Below are positions 53,191 through 62,424 of a stretch of DNA of 64,000 nucleotides, piece by piece. The position numbers and the translations under genes were made by a program. The DNA is from Martinezella tropici. Its GTDB lineage: Bacteria > Pseudomonadota > Alphaproteobacteria > Rhizobiales > Rhizobiaceae. The DNA lies in the NCBI GenBank assembly GCA_000799755.1, contig JUHI01000009.1, positions 62,001 to 126,000 on the forward strand, read 5' to 3'. A model generated the notes under the pieces. That model had not been told where the DNA came from, searched no databases, and was given only the letters and a program-made list of their open reading frames with translations. The first letter of the stretch is position 1. The number at the start of each line of letters is the position of its first letter.

Positions 53191-53799
53191 ATGCGTATCG
53201 TTACATCAGTCGAAGAACTGAAGGGGCTCTACGGGGATGCCGGCGAAGCCTCGATCACCAAGGTGACGAGCGTGCTGACGCCGCTCTATCGCCGTATGAT
53301 CGAAGCATCGCCTTTCATGGCATTGGCAACGGTCGGGCCCGAAGGGCTGGATTGTTCGCCGCGCGGCGATCTTGGCGGCGTCGTGCGCGTCGAAGATGAA
53401 AAGACGCTGTGTCTGCCGGATTGGCGCGGCAATAATCGCATCGATTCGCTTGAGAATATCGTGCGCGATCCGCGGATAGCTTTGATGTTTCTGATCCCAG
53501 GATCGAACACGACGATGCGGCTCAATGGTCGTGCGGTCGTCTCCATCGAGCCGGCCTTGCTGCAAAGTTTCGAGATGGATGGCAAGTATCCGCGCTGCGT
53601 TGTCGTCATCACGATAGAGGAAGTCTATTTCCAGTGTGCGCGGGCTGTGATGCGAGCCGAGCTTTGGAATACGGAAAGGTTCGTCGATCCGGCAAGCCTG
53701 CCGTCGCCGGGCATGATGCTCAAGGCGGCGAAGGCCGATTTTGATCAGGAGACCTATGATCGCGAGGCGCCGGCGCGGGCGGCCAAGACGCTCTGGTAA
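53191..53799 (+). CDS. Pyridoxamine 5'-phosphate oxidase-like FMN protein (MSMEG_1061-like)
   Basis: 202 residues with a split-barrel flavin fold: SPFMALATVGPEGLDCSPRGDLGG, LCLPDWRGNNRIDSLENIVRDPRIALMFLIPG, and TMRLNGRAVVS (each cited in part). The P-D-W-R-G-N-N-R-x-D-S block marks a subgroup of PPOX-like proteins found in many proteobacteria. The reaction is unknown. The ATG at 53191 is preferred to a TTG at 53173; GGAGG lies 11 bases upstream. Confidence 0.82.
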   Translation: MRIVTSVEELKGLYGDAGEASITKVTSVLTPLYRRMIEASPFMALATVGPEGLDCSPRGDLGGVVRVEDEKTLCLPDWRGNNRIDSLENIVRDPRIALMFLIPGSNTTMRLNGRAVVSIEPALLQSFEMDGKYPRCVVVITIEEVYFQCARAVMRAELWNTERFVDPASLPSPGMMLKAAKADFDQETYDREAPARAAKTLW

Positions 53800-53853
53800 G
53801 CAAGCCGCCGGCATGCCTGGGAAAGCAGCGCCGGCGGTTGGTTGGCTTCGCTT

Positions 53854-54921
53854 CTAATTCTTGTAGATGAGCCAACTTTTGGTGAAGTCCTTCTGCATGC
53901 CGTCCTGATAGACGCTGCTGCAGTTGCGGCCGGCGTTCTTGGCACAATAAAGCGCCAGATCGGCCTTGTTGTACAATTCGCCCGAATCGATAGCCTCCGA
54001 CGCCATGCAGATCCCAAGCGAGATGGTGATCGGACCATAATCGACCCTGGTGCGGGAATTCTTGAACGGCGTCATCTCCAGCGTGCGGCGGATTCGCTCG
54101 CAAACGGTGGTGGCTTCTTCGACGTTGGTGGCTTCCATGACCAAGGCGAATTCCTCGCCGCCGATACGGGCGACGAAAACGTCGCGGCGCACGTTGGCGC
54201 GAATGATGGAGGCGACGGTCGCAAGGATCTTGTCGCCGACCGGATGGCCGAACGTGTCGTTGATCCGCTTGAAGTGATCGATATCGGCAAGGACCAGCGC
54301 CGTCGTCGGGCGGGTCAGCTGATTGTCGAAGATGGAGATCAGCCGGTCCTCGAACGCGCGTCGGTTGGAAAGCCGGGTCAGGGAATCGGTGTTGGCGATG
54401 CGCTTGTATTCGTCAAGCTCCTTGCGGACCAGTTCCATTTCCTGGCTGCGCTGGACGACGTTCTCGACTGTCTTCTCGCCATGGGCCATGGTGTCGCCGG
54501 TTGCGACGGCGAGCATGTCGATGGCGTTGCGCAGAAGCTCGGCGCTGTTGTGGCTGCGGGAGCTTATGCTTTCGCATGTTTCGCCAAGCAGGCGATTGTA
54601 GCTTTGCAGCGTTGTCTGTTCCTGACGCAGGGCGCGCAGGACGGCATCGAGTTCCGTGGTCAGACGTGCGTGCGCGTCATCGAAGACACGGCCTGCATGA
54701 TGCGGAAAATATTTGGCTCCGATCTCATCCAGTTCCTCCTGAGTGGCGCTCTTGCCGAGAGCCGCCAAATCACGAGTGAGGGCAGGATTGGAGCCGATAT
54801 AGGCCTCGTAGAAAAGTTCGTAATTGCGCGGAATAGGTGCGACCCCCATGGATCGCATGGCGTAGGTAATCTGCCCTGCCACGTCGGGATTTTGCGCCTT
54901 GGGCGCAATCGCCGTACTCAT
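53854..54921 (-). CDS. GGDEF-domain diguanylate cyclase
   Basis: 355 residues. The C-terminal GGDEF domain starts near residue 185 with RIANTDSLTRLSNRRAF and DIDHFKRINDTFGHPVGD; the active-site motif is GGEEF (254-258), an active variant. No complete RxxD inhibitory site is evident before it. The N-terminal about 180 residues are soluble and helical, with a coiled coil around TELDAVLRALRQEQTTLQSYN; the block PRNYELFYEAYIGSNPAL is common in rhizobial GGDEF proteins. MSTAIAPKAQ at 54921 has GGAG seven bases upstream. Makes c-di-GMP from two GTP. Confidence 0.9.
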   Translation of the reverse strand: MSTAIAPKAQNPDVAGQITYAMRSMGVAPIPRNYELFYEAYIGSNPALTRDLAALGKSATQEELDEIGAKYFPHHAGRVFDDAHARLTTELDAVLRALRQEQTTLQSYNRLLGETCESISSRSHNSAELLRNAIDMLAVATGDTMAHGEKTVENVVQRSQEMELVRKELDEYKRIANTDSLTRLSNRRAFEDRLISIFDNQLTRPTTALVLADIDHFKRINDTFGHPVGDKILATVASIIRANVRRDVFVARIGGEEFALVMEATNVEEATTVCERIRRTLEMTPFKNSRTRVDYGPITISLGICMASEAIDSGELYNKADLALYCAKNAGRNCSSVYQDGMQKDFTKSWLIYKN

Positions 54922-55070
54922 CGGTGAGCTCCGTAACATGTATTGGTTAAATCCCTTTTTTATCTATGCAAAGATTCTTTGAGAAAATATTAAGAAGGCG
55001 ATTATGAGAAATCCTCTGTGATTACAGTTCTATTCGAAAATAATTACAATTTAAGCATAGTTTTACAAAG

Positions 55071-55094
55071 GGGGCGCTAATAACGCCCCTTTTT
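55071..55094. terminator. Hairpin between fumA and the GGDEF gene
   Basis: Stem GGGGCG / CGCCCC with a 7-base loop, 32 bp past the class I fumarase stop on the minus strand. The better T-run (TTTTT) is on the plus strand, with only CTTTG on the minus, so it may be bidirectional. Confidence 0.5.
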
Positions 55095-55120
55095 ACGTCC
55101 TCTATCGGGAGAGGCGAATA

Positions 55121-56728
55121 TTATCCCAGGTTGAGTTCCTGGAAGAAGTCGTTACCCTTGTCGTCAATAACGATGAAGGCCGGGAAATCCTCGACCTCGA
55201 TCTTCCAGACGGCCTCCATGCCGAGTTCCGGATATTCGAGAACTTCCACCTTCCTGATGCAGTCCTGCGCGAGGCGCGCAGCCGGGCCACCGATCGAACC
55301 GAGATAGAAGCCGCCGTATTTCTTGCAGGCTTCGCGCACGGCGCGGGAACGATTGCCCTTGGCGAGCATCACCATCGAGCCGCCGAATGACTGGAACTGG
55401 TCGACATAGCTGTCCATGCGGCCCGCCGTCGTCGGCCCGAAGGAGCCGGAGGCATAGCCGGCCGGCGTCTTTGCGGGGCCGGCGTAGTAGACCGGATGGT
55501 TCTTCAGGTATTCGGGCATGCCTTCGCCCTTTTCCAGGCGTTCGCGGATCTTGGCGTGTGCGAGATCGCGGGCGACGATGATGGTGCCGGTGAGCGAGAG
55601 GCGCGTCTTGACCGGATGCTGCGACAGCTCCGAGAGGATGTCGGCCATCGGCCGGTTGAGATCGATGCGGACCATCGATTCCGAAAGCTTGGCTTCGTCG
55701 ATCTCCGGCATGTACTTGGACGGATCGGTCTCGAGTTGCTCGAGGAAGATGCCGTCGCGCGTGATCTTGCCCTTGGCCTGCCGGTCGGCGGAGCAGGAAA
55801 CGCCAAGCCCGATCGGCAGCGAGGCGCCGTGGCGGGGCAGGCGGATGACACGGACGTCGTGACAGAAATATTTGCCGCCGAACTGGGCGCCGACGCCGAG
55901 GCTCTGCGTGAGCTTGTGAATTTCCTTTTCCATTTCGAGATCCCGGAAGGCATGCCCGCTTTCGGAGCCCTCCGTGGGAAGACAGTCGAGATATCGCGTG
56001 GAGGCGAGTTTGACGGTCTTTAGGTTCATCTCGGCCGAGGTGCCGCCGATGACGATAGCGAGATGGTAGGGGGGACAGGCCGCCGTGCCGAGCGTCAGGA
56101 TCTTTTCTTTCAGGAAATCCAGCATTCGGTCGTGGGTCAGCAGCGAGGGTGTGCCCTGATAGAGGAAGGTCTTGTTGGCCGAGCCGCCGCCCTTGGCCAC
56201 AAAGAGGAATTCGTAGGCGTCGGTGCCTTCCTCGTAGATATCGATCTGCGCCGGTAGATTGTTCTTAGTGTTCTTTTCCTCGAACATCTTGATGGGGGCG
56301 AGCTGCGAGTAGCGCAGGTTCTTCTTCTCGTAGGCGTCGAGTACGCCCTTGGCGAGCGCGCCGCTATCGCCGCCTTCGGTCCAGACGCGACGGCCCTTCT
56401 TGCCCATGATGATCGCCGTGCCGGTGTCCTGGCACATGGGCAGCACGCCGCCGGCGGCGATATTGGCGTTCTTCAGCAGATCATAGGCCACGAAGCGGTC
56501 GTTATCGGTGGCTTCGGGGTCTTCGAGGATCGAAGCGAGCTGCTTCAGATGGCCGGGACGCAGCAGGTGGTTGATGTCGGCAAAAGCCGTTTCAGCCAGC
56601 AGTCGGATGCCTTCCGGGTCGACGGTCAGGATTTCCTGGCCCTTGAAGGTGTCGACGGAAACATAATCGCCGGAAATCTTGCGATAGGGGGTCGTGTCGT
56701 CGCCGAGGGGAAATAGATCGTCAGCCAT
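55121..56728 (-). CDS. fumA: Fumarate hydratase, class I
   Basis: 535-residue [4Fe-4S] enzyme of the citric acid cycle that hydrates fumarate to malate. The iron-sulfur cysteines lie in VLPMCQDTGTAIIMG, FCHDVRVIRLPRHG and LGVSCSADRQAKG; GGGSANKTFLYQG and PVYYAGPAKTPAGY are family blocks of the single-chain type. The start at 56728 is MADDLFPLGDD. It stands alone; the class II enzyme lies about 1 kb away on the same strand. Oxygen- and iron-sensitive, which may be why both are kept. Confidence 0.94.
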   Translation of the reverse strand: MADDLFPLGDDTTPYRKISGDYVSVDTFKGQEILTVDPEGIRLLAETAFADINHLLRPGHLKQLASILEDPEATDNDRFVAYDLLKNANIAAGGVLPMCQDTGTAIIMGKKGRRVWTEGGDSGALAKGVLDAYEKKNLRYSQLAPIKMFEEKNTKNNLPAQIDIYEEGTDAYEFLFVAKGGGSANKTFLYQGTPSLLTHDRMLDFLKEKILTLGTAACPPYHLAIVIGGTSAEMNLKTVKLASTRYLDCLPTEGSESGHAFRDLEMEKEIHKLTQSLGVGAQFGGKYFCHDVRVIRLPRHGASLPIGLGVSCSADRQAKGKITRDGIFLEQLETDPSKYMPEIDEAKLSESMVRIDLNRPMADILSELSQHPVKTRLSLTGTIIVARDLAHAKIRERLEKGEGMPEYLKNHPVYYAGPAKTPAGYASGSFGPTTAGRMDSYVDQFQSFGGSMVMLAKGNRSRAVREACKKYGGFYLGSIGGPAARLAQDCIRKVEVLEYPELGMEAVWKIEVEDFPAFIVIDDKGNDFFQELNLG

Positions 56729-57024
56729 GTGGGAAACCTTTCAAGCCGGGTGGGCGGGGAAGATGTTTGGAGACGGTCTAAATCCGGCTCGCGCCAAAAG
56801 CAATTGCTTGGCTGCTATGCCAGATGTTTCGCAGGCGCCGCCGGCCTCCCTGCCGTTCTTGCCCGCCATTGCGACAACGCCAGACCTGCAACCGAGCTAA
56901 ACCCAAATTGGTATTGCCTGCCAAATCTTGCGTCACGTTGAGGCAATGTTTGCCCCTTAACCGGTGCGCCGCGCTTGTTCGTTGAAAGCTGATCGATCCG
57001 TATGGTCAAACCGGGATTTACACC

Positions 57025-57627
57025 ATGACGTCGCCACTTACCTTGCGGATTCTTGCCTCGCTGGTGCTGCCGGTGATGCTCGCAGGATGCTTAACCTCCA
57101 TGCCGCTCACCAGCATACCGAAACTTATGCGGCTCGATTTCCTTTCGATGGATTTTCAGCATGTTCGCGTCGGTCTGCGTCTTCCAAGCATTCTGACACT
57201 CCGTAACGGCGATGCCGTCATGATCATCACGACGAAGACCGAAGGTGTGGCAGGAGAGACCGTCGATGTCTTTGGTCTGGTTGAGGATACCGACGCCTCC
57301 TCGCGTGCGCCGCTTGATCGGGAGGCGCAGCGGGACTTTGCGATCAGTGTCTGGAGGGTCGGCCCAGAGGATGTCTCAAGGCTTGCGGCGATCCAGGAGC
57401 GGTCACGCCGCTCGAAAATAAGCGGTCCCCGAACCAGCGGCTCGGTCGCAATCCAGGTCTCGGGCGCCTGCGCCAAAGGGCCTATCCCTGCGGGGCCGGT
57501 GCGCGTGTCCTCTTATCTCAAGGCTGCCCAGAATGATGACTACATTCCGTTGGCGGTGAATTTCGATCTGAGAAAGGAGATCAAGGCCACGGACTGGGAG
57601 CAAAAGGTGCGGCTTTGCGGGAACTGA
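57025..57627 (+). CDS. Putative lipoprotein, unknown
   Basis: 200 residues. A lipoprotein signal ends at LAGC (Cys22), followed by a beta-rich domain (LRLPSILTLRNGDAVMIITT; VDVFGLVEDTDASSR; VSRLAAIQERSRRSK). I do not recognise the family. It sits between the class I and class II fumarases on the opposite strand, so a role in their metabolism is unlikely. Confidence 0.75.
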   Translation: MTSPLTLRILASLVLPVMLAGCLTSMPLTSIPKLMRLDFLSMDFQHVRVGLRLPSILTLRNGDAVMIITTKTEGVAGETVDVFGLVEDTDASSRAPLDREAQRDFAISVWRVGPEDVSRLAAIQERSRRSKISGPRTSGSVAIQVSGACAKGPIPAGPVRVSSYLKAAQNDDYIPLAVNFDLRKEIKATDWEQKVRLCGN

Positions 57628-57710
57628 CCTCGTTCACTGATTGGCATTCGCGAGACGGTCGTTGCTACAGATCTACGCGCGGAGCAGGTGCGTGATTCAA
57701 TGTGCGGACT

Positions 57711-57736
57711 CCTCTCCCCGCGTCTGCCGGGAGAGG
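57711..57736. repeat. CCTCTCCC/GGGAGAGG inverted repeat between convergent genes
   Basis: Perfect 8-bp arms CCTCTCCC (57711-57718) and GGGAGAGG (57729-57736). The CTCTCCCCG...GGGAGAGGG wording is a frequent intergenic element in rhizobia, from memory, and may also end transcription of the convergent lipoprotein and fumC genes. Confidence 0.5.
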
Positions 57737-57788
57737 GCCGTCAGGCAGTTATGTCAACGGACCTGTCTGACCATTCGGGGTGACAAGC

Positions 57789-59180
57789 CTATTTGGGACC
57801 GATCATCGTTTCCGGGCGGACGATGGCGTCATACTCTTCCGACGACACCAATCCGCTCGCCAGCGCTTCTTCTTTCAGCGTCGTACCGTTCTTGTGGGCC
57901 GTCTTGGCGATCTTGGCGGCATTGTCGTAGCCGATCTTCGGCGCCAGCGCCGTCACCAGCATCAGCGAGCGTTCCAGACCAGCCTTGATATTGTCCTCGC
58001 GCGCCTCGATGCCGACGACGCAATTGTCGGTGAAGGAGACGGCGGCGTCGCCGAGCAGCTGGACCGACTGCAGGAAGTTGTAGGCCATCATCGGATTGTA
58101 GACATTGAGCTCGAAATGGCCCTGGCTGCCGGCAAAGGTGAGGGCGGCATTGTTGCCGAAGACCTGAATGCAGACCTGCGTCAGCGCTTCGCACTGGGTC
58201 GGGTTGACCTTGCCCGGCATGATCGACGAGCCCGGTTCGTTTTCGGGGAGCGCCAGTTCGCCGAGGCCGGAGCGCGGGCCGGAGCCGAGCAGGCGGATAT
58301 CGTTGGCGATCTTGAAGAGGGCCGCCGCCGCCGCATTGATGGCACCATGGCTGAAGACCATGGAGTCGTGAGCAGCCAGCGCCTCGAACTTGTTGGGGGC
58401 GGTGACGAAGGGAAGGCCGGTAATCTTGGCGATCTCGTCCGCGACCTTTTCGGCAAAGCCGATCGGCGCGTTGAGGCCAGTTCCGACAGCGGTGCCGCCC
58501 TGCGCAAGCTCGCTGAGGCCCGGCAAAGTCATCTCGATGCGCTTGATGGAGGAGGCAACCTGGGCGGCATAGCCGGAAAATTCCTGGCCGAGCGTCAGTG
58601 GCGTCGCATCCTGCGTATGGGTGCGGCCGATCTTGATGATGTGGGCGAAGTCGGCGACCTTCCTTTCCAGCGCGGCATGCAGGTGCTTGAGCGCCGGAAG
58701 CAGGTGATGAACGATCTGTTCGGCGCAGGCAATGTGCATGGCCGTCGGATAGGTGTCGTTCGACGATTGGCTCATGTTGACGTGATCGTTCGGATGTACC
58801 GGCTTCTTCGAGCCCATGACGCCGCCGAGCATTTCGATCGCGCGGTTGGAGATCACCTCATTGGCGTTCATGTTCGACTGCGTGCCGGAGCCGGTCTGCC
58901 AGACGACGAGCGGAAAGTGATCGTTGAGCTTGCCGTCGATGACTTCCTGCGCGGCCTCGACGATTGCCTTGCCGAGGGCAGGGTCCAGCTGGCCAAGCTC
59001 CATGTTGGCGCGGGCGGCGGCCTGCTTGACGATGCCGAGAGCGCGGACAACGGACAGGGGCTGCTTTTCCCAGCCGATCTTGAAATTGCCGAGCGAGCGC
59101 TGCGCTTGCGCGCCCCAATAGCGGTCGCTGGCGACTTCGATCGGGCCAAAGGTATCGGTTTCGGTGCGGGTGGACGTCAT
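57789..59180 (-). CDS. fumC: Fumarate hydratase, class II
   Basis: 463-residue iron-free fumarase of the citric acid cycle. Signature GSSIMPGKVNP is intact, with SSNDTYPTAMHIA and GRTHTQDATPLTLGQE also present, and the catalytic His is in the latter. MTSTRTETDTFG at 59180 is chosen; the frame stays open to 59252 but the conserved start is here. The aspartase/fumarase superfamily also includes aspartase, but TQCEALTQVCIQVFGN plus the ETDTFGPIEV start identify FumC. Confidence 0.95.
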   Translation of the reverse strand: MTSTRTETDTFGPIEVASDRYWGAQAQRSLGNFKIGWEKQPLSVVRALGIVKQAAARANMELGQLDPALGKAIVEAAQEVIDGKLNDHFPLVVWQTGSGTQSNMNANEVISNRAIEMLGGVMGSKKPVHPNDHVNMSQSSNDTYPTAMHIACAEQIVHHLLPALKHLHAALERKVADFAHIIKIGRTHTQDATPLTLGQEFSGYAAQVASSIKRIEMTLPGLSELAQGGTAVGTGLNAPIGFAEKVADEIAKITGLPFVTAPNKFEALAAHDSMVFSHGAINAAAAALFKIANDIRLLGSGPRSGLGELALPENEPGSSIMPGKVNPTQCEALTQVCIQVFGNNAALTFAGSQGHFELNVYNPMMAYNFLQSVQLLGDAAVSFTDNCVVGIEAREDNIKAGLERSLMLVTALAPKIGYDNAAKIAKTAHKNGTTLKEEALASGLVSSEEYDAIVRPETMIGPK

Positions 59181-59585
59181 CTTCCTGGTCCTGCTTTCCA
59201 TTGAGACAGATAGCAGCCATATAGGCCCGAACGGCGCTCGTGAAAACATCAAAGCGCTATTTGCTGATTGTAATAATCATGTTTTGCGCGCAAGCGCGGC
59301 GTGCCCTTTTTAACACGCCCCCTATATATTAACGGACGCGCATTTTCGGGCGCTTAAAAAGTCACGGAAAATTCAATAAAAGATTAACCAATAATTTCAT
59401 AATTTTGTGTGGACTGAACCGCGAAGACGCCGCTGCTTCGTCACATGAAGTTGAGGCATTGAACGAAAGGCGGGGTCTCGCCGTTTTCATGGTAGTGGGT
59501 ATACGATGTCGAAGACATCGCGGCCGAGTTGAAAACAGCACCGCCAAGCTCGAAGTTACCGCACGATACAGGGACTGATTAGAGA
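59181..59585. other. 405-bp divergent region between fumC and the L,D-transpeptidase
   Basis: AT-rich compared with its surroundings around 59320-59420. It holds CCCTATATATTAACGG near 59320 and TTAACCAATAA near 59384, the latter close to the TTAACCAT half-site reported for CtrA. I see no ORF and no terminator. Confidence 0.5.
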
Positions 59586-61484
59586 ATGAAACTTGCCTCC
59601 AAAGCCACAGCATCCGTCCTGGCGCTTTCCTGTTGCCTCTCCTCCGTCGGCGCGACCTCGGCGAGCGCCATGACCCTCATGGATTTCATCCGTGGTGGGC
59701 AAGGGCGCCAGCAGAGCACGCAGGTATCGGCTCCGGTTCCCGTCAATCCGGCGCAGACGCTGAATGCCGACCAGCCTCCGCGCGTCAAGCAGCCGTTGCC
59801 GACGGTCGATGCGCCGAAATATTATACCTACAAGGCCGACCAGATGCGTCTGGTGTCGACTGCGCATTTCGCCGATCCGGTAGTGACCGGTGCCGTTGCC
59901 GACGCCTCGCCGACGCCGGTCGCCGTCGATACCGAGATTTCGCAGCGCCGCTACCTGGCGGATGCGCGCGTTATGGCGACCAATGACATCGCCAAGGCGA
60001 TCGAAGCCTACTACGCCGATCAGAGCAAGCCGCTTCTCTGGGTTGCCGATCATGCCGTCAGCGACAAAGCGAAGGCGGCAATGGGCGTTCTTGCCGATGC
60101 CGGTTCCGTCGGCCTCGATCCTGCTGACTATGCGGTTACGCTGCCGAGCGCCGATGCGGCAAATGCCGATCCTGTCATGCGCGATCGCGCGCTCATGCAG
60201 TTCGAGCTCGCTCTGTCGACCAAGGTGCTGATGTTCGTTCAGGATACGGTTCGCGGCCGTCTCGACCCGAACAAGATCTCCGGCTATCACGACTTCAAGC
60301 GCAAGGACGTCAACCTGACGGCGATGCTCGACGTATTGCGCGCCAGCCCGGATGTCGGGGCTTATCTGAACAGCCGCAGCCCATCCAACCAGCAGTTCAT
60401 GGAGCTGAAGGCGGAGCTCGCCAAGCTGCGTGCGGAATCCGGATCGGACGGCAGCGCCATTTCCATTTCGCTGACAGGCATCCTGAAGCCGGGCGGCAGC
60501 TCGCCGGAAATGGCCAACATCATCAAGGCGATCCAGCATCGCGGATCTGATGCGCTGAAGGCAGCCCATGCCGATCTCTTCGATGCGTATCTGGGTACGC
60601 CGGACTATACGCCCGAACTGGTGTCTCTGGTCGAAGACTTCCAGAGGGAGAAGGGACTGACGGCTGACGGCGTGATCGGACCGTCCTCCGTTCGTGCCAT
60701 GGTCGGCGAGAACAACGATCTGAAGATCCAGAAGCTCGTCATCGCCATGGAGCAGCTGCGCTGGCTGCCGGACGAGCTCGGACCGCGCTACGTCTTCATC
60801 AATCAGCCGGCCTTCATGGTCTATTACTACAACAACAACCAGGAACAGCTGTCGATGCGCGTCGTCGTCGGCAGCAAGCAGCACCAGACCTTCTTCTTCG
60901 AAAATCAGGTGCAGACGGTTGAATTCAATCCGTATTGGGGCGTTCCGCAGTCGATCATCATCAACGAGATGCTGCCGAAGCTGCGTGCCGACCCGAACTA
61001 TCTCGACCGCATGGGCTATCAGGTCGAGGTTGGTGGGCGTGCGGTCGCATCGTCCAGTGTCGACTGGTACGGCTCGACGAAGAGTATTTCGGTTCGCCAG
61101 CCGCCGAGCAGCGACAACGCACTTGGCGAGCTGAAGATCCTCTTTCCGAATTCGCATGCGATCTACATGCATGACACACCGAGCAAGAGCTTCTTCAAGA
61201 AGGACATGCGCGCGCTCAGCCACGGCTGCGTCCGCCTTGCCGATCCGCGCGCGATGGCTGCCGCCGTGCTCGACACGACGGTCGACGACGTCGCCAAGCA
61301 GATCGCGACCGGCCAGAACAAGGGCGTCTCAGTGCCGCAGAAGTTCCCGATCTACATCGCCTACTTCACCGCATGGCCGAACAAGGATGGCGTCGTCCAG
61401 TATTTCAACGACGTCTATGATCGCGATTCCGCCACGCAGAAAGCGCTCGATGCGACCTCGAAGGCTCGCACGGCTCAGATCTGA
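59586..61484 (+). CDS. L,D-transpeptidase (YcbB/LdtD-like)
   Basis: 632-residue exported enzyme that makes 3-3 cross-links in peptidoglycan. Signal peptide ATASVLALSCCLSS...SASA, an N-terminal scaffold, a peptidoglycan-binding domain (VEDFQREKGLTADGVIGPSSV), and a YkuD domain with the catalytic triad HGCVRL at 546-551 (nucleophile C548) and the preceding IYMHDTPSKSFF. The large-type length matches YcbB rather than ErfK. Rhizobiales use L,D-transpeptidases for polar growth, so this is likely an important wall enzyme. Confidence 0.92.
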   Translation: MKLASKATASVLALSCCLSSVGATSASAMTLMDFIRGGQGRQQSTQVSAPVPVNPAQTLNADQPPRVKQPLPTVDAPKYYTYKADQMRLVSTAHFADPVVTGAVADASPTPVAVDTEISQRRYLADARVMATNDIAKAIEAYYADQSKPLLWVADHAVSDKAKAAMGVLADAGSVGLDPADYAVTLPSADAANADPVMRDRALMQFELALSTKVLMFVQDTVRGRLDPNKISGYHDFKRKDVNLTAMLDVLRASPDVGAYLNSRSPSNQQFMELKAELAKLRAESGSDGSAISISLTGILKPGGSSPEMANIIKAIQHRGSDALKAAHADLFDAYLGTPDYTPELVSLVEDFQREKGLTADGVIGPSSVRAMVGENNDLKIQKLVIAMEQLRWLPDELGPRYVFINQPAFMVYYYNNNQEQLSMRVVVGSKQHQTFFFENQVQTVEFNPYWGVPQSIIINEMLPKLRADPNYLDRMGYQVEVGGRAVASSSVDWYGSTKSISVRQPPSSDNALGELKILFPNSHAIYMHDTPSKSFFKKDMRALSHGCVRLADPRAMAAAVLDTTVDDVAKQIATGQNKGVSVPQKFPIYIAYFTAWPNKDGVVQYFNDVYDRDSATQKALDATSKARTAQI

Positions 61485-61503
61485 GTTTGTTGATATAAAA
61501 CAG

Positions 61504-61534
61504 AAAAGGGCGACCGCTTCGGTCGCCCTTTTTT
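61504..61534 (+). terminator. Bidirectional terminator after the L,D-transpeptidase gene
   Basis: Stem GGGCGACC / GGTCGCCC with loop GCTTC, flanked by AAAA and TTTTTT, 20 bp past the stop. It serves the transpeptidase gene and, in reverse, gph. Confidence 0.88.
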
Positions 61535-61554
61535 ATTGAGGAAAGATCGATTTA

Positions 61555-62229
61555 TCAGGCTGCCAGCAGCCCCTCGACCAGCTCGGGCGTCAATTCGTCG
61601 TAGTGATAGATGATGCGGCTCGGGCCGAGTGTTTCGACGCCGACATCGGAATAGCCGAAGGGGACCGCGATGGAGGGTACGCCGGCGTTGCGGGCGACGA
61701 GGATATCGTTGATGCTGTCGCCGATCATGACGGTGCGGGCGATGTCTCCGCCGGCGCGTTCGACCGTGCCGATCAGGTGCTCGGCATTCGGCTTGCGCAC
61801 CGTGAAGGTGTCGCCGCCGGTAATGGCCTCGAAATAATGGGTCAGCTCCAGCCGTTCGAGCAGGGTGCGCGCCAGAGATTCCATCTTGTTGGTGCAGACC
61901 GCCAGCTTGTAGCCCTGGCTCTTCAGCATGGTGAGTGCGGCAACCAGTCCCGGATAGGGTTGCGTGGCGCCGGGCATTGCCTCGGAATAATGGGTTATGA
62001 AGCGCTGCAGCAAGGCCGGTAATTCTTCGGCTGTGAGCGTGTAGCCATGTAGCTTGCAGGCCCGTTCGATCATGACCTGTGCGCCGCTGCCGACGAGGTG
62101 CGTCACGTCGTCATAGCTGACGGGCGGAAGCTTGAGCGCGGCAATCGTATAGTTCAGGCTAACGATCAGGTCCGCATGCGTGTCGAGCAGCGTGCCATCG
62201 AGATCGAATACGACAAGGGGAGATTTCAC
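61555..62229 (-). CDS. gph: Phosphoglycolate phosphatase
   Basis: HAD-superfamily phosphatase that dephosphorylates 2-phosphoglycolate formed in DNA repair or by Rubisco. 224 residues with motif I DLDGTLLDT (D9, D11), motif II VCTNKM, the lysine in VRKPNAEH and motif III MIGDSINDI. Start GTG at 62229. The family is hard to tell from other HAD members by motifs alone; the GDTFTVRKP block supports Gph. Confidence 0.87.
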   Translation of the reverse strand: MKSPLVVFDLDGTLLDTHADLIVSLNYTIAALKLPPVSYDDVTHLVGSGAQVMIERACKLHGYTLTAEELPALLQRFITHYSEAMPGATQPYPGLVAALTMLKSQGYKLAVCTNKMESLARTLLERLELTHYFEAITGGDTFTVRKPNAEHLIGTVERAGGDIARTVMIGDSINDILVARNAGVPSIAVPFGYSDVGVETLGPSRIIYHYDELTPELVEGLLAA

Positions 62230-62424
62230 GAGGAATCGGCCTTTGCATGGAAAAGAGTGTGTCTTTCGGAGTTAAAAGATCGCGCGGGCAATTGCAACCG
62301 AAGCACCCGAGAAGCCTTGGCCGGAAGGGGCGGGGATTTCTATATCATGCCGTTATTTTGGCTTTCGTTTGACCGGAGAGCCGTGTAAACAGCAGACCAA
62401 CGTAACAATGGGAGCAGGTGGCGC

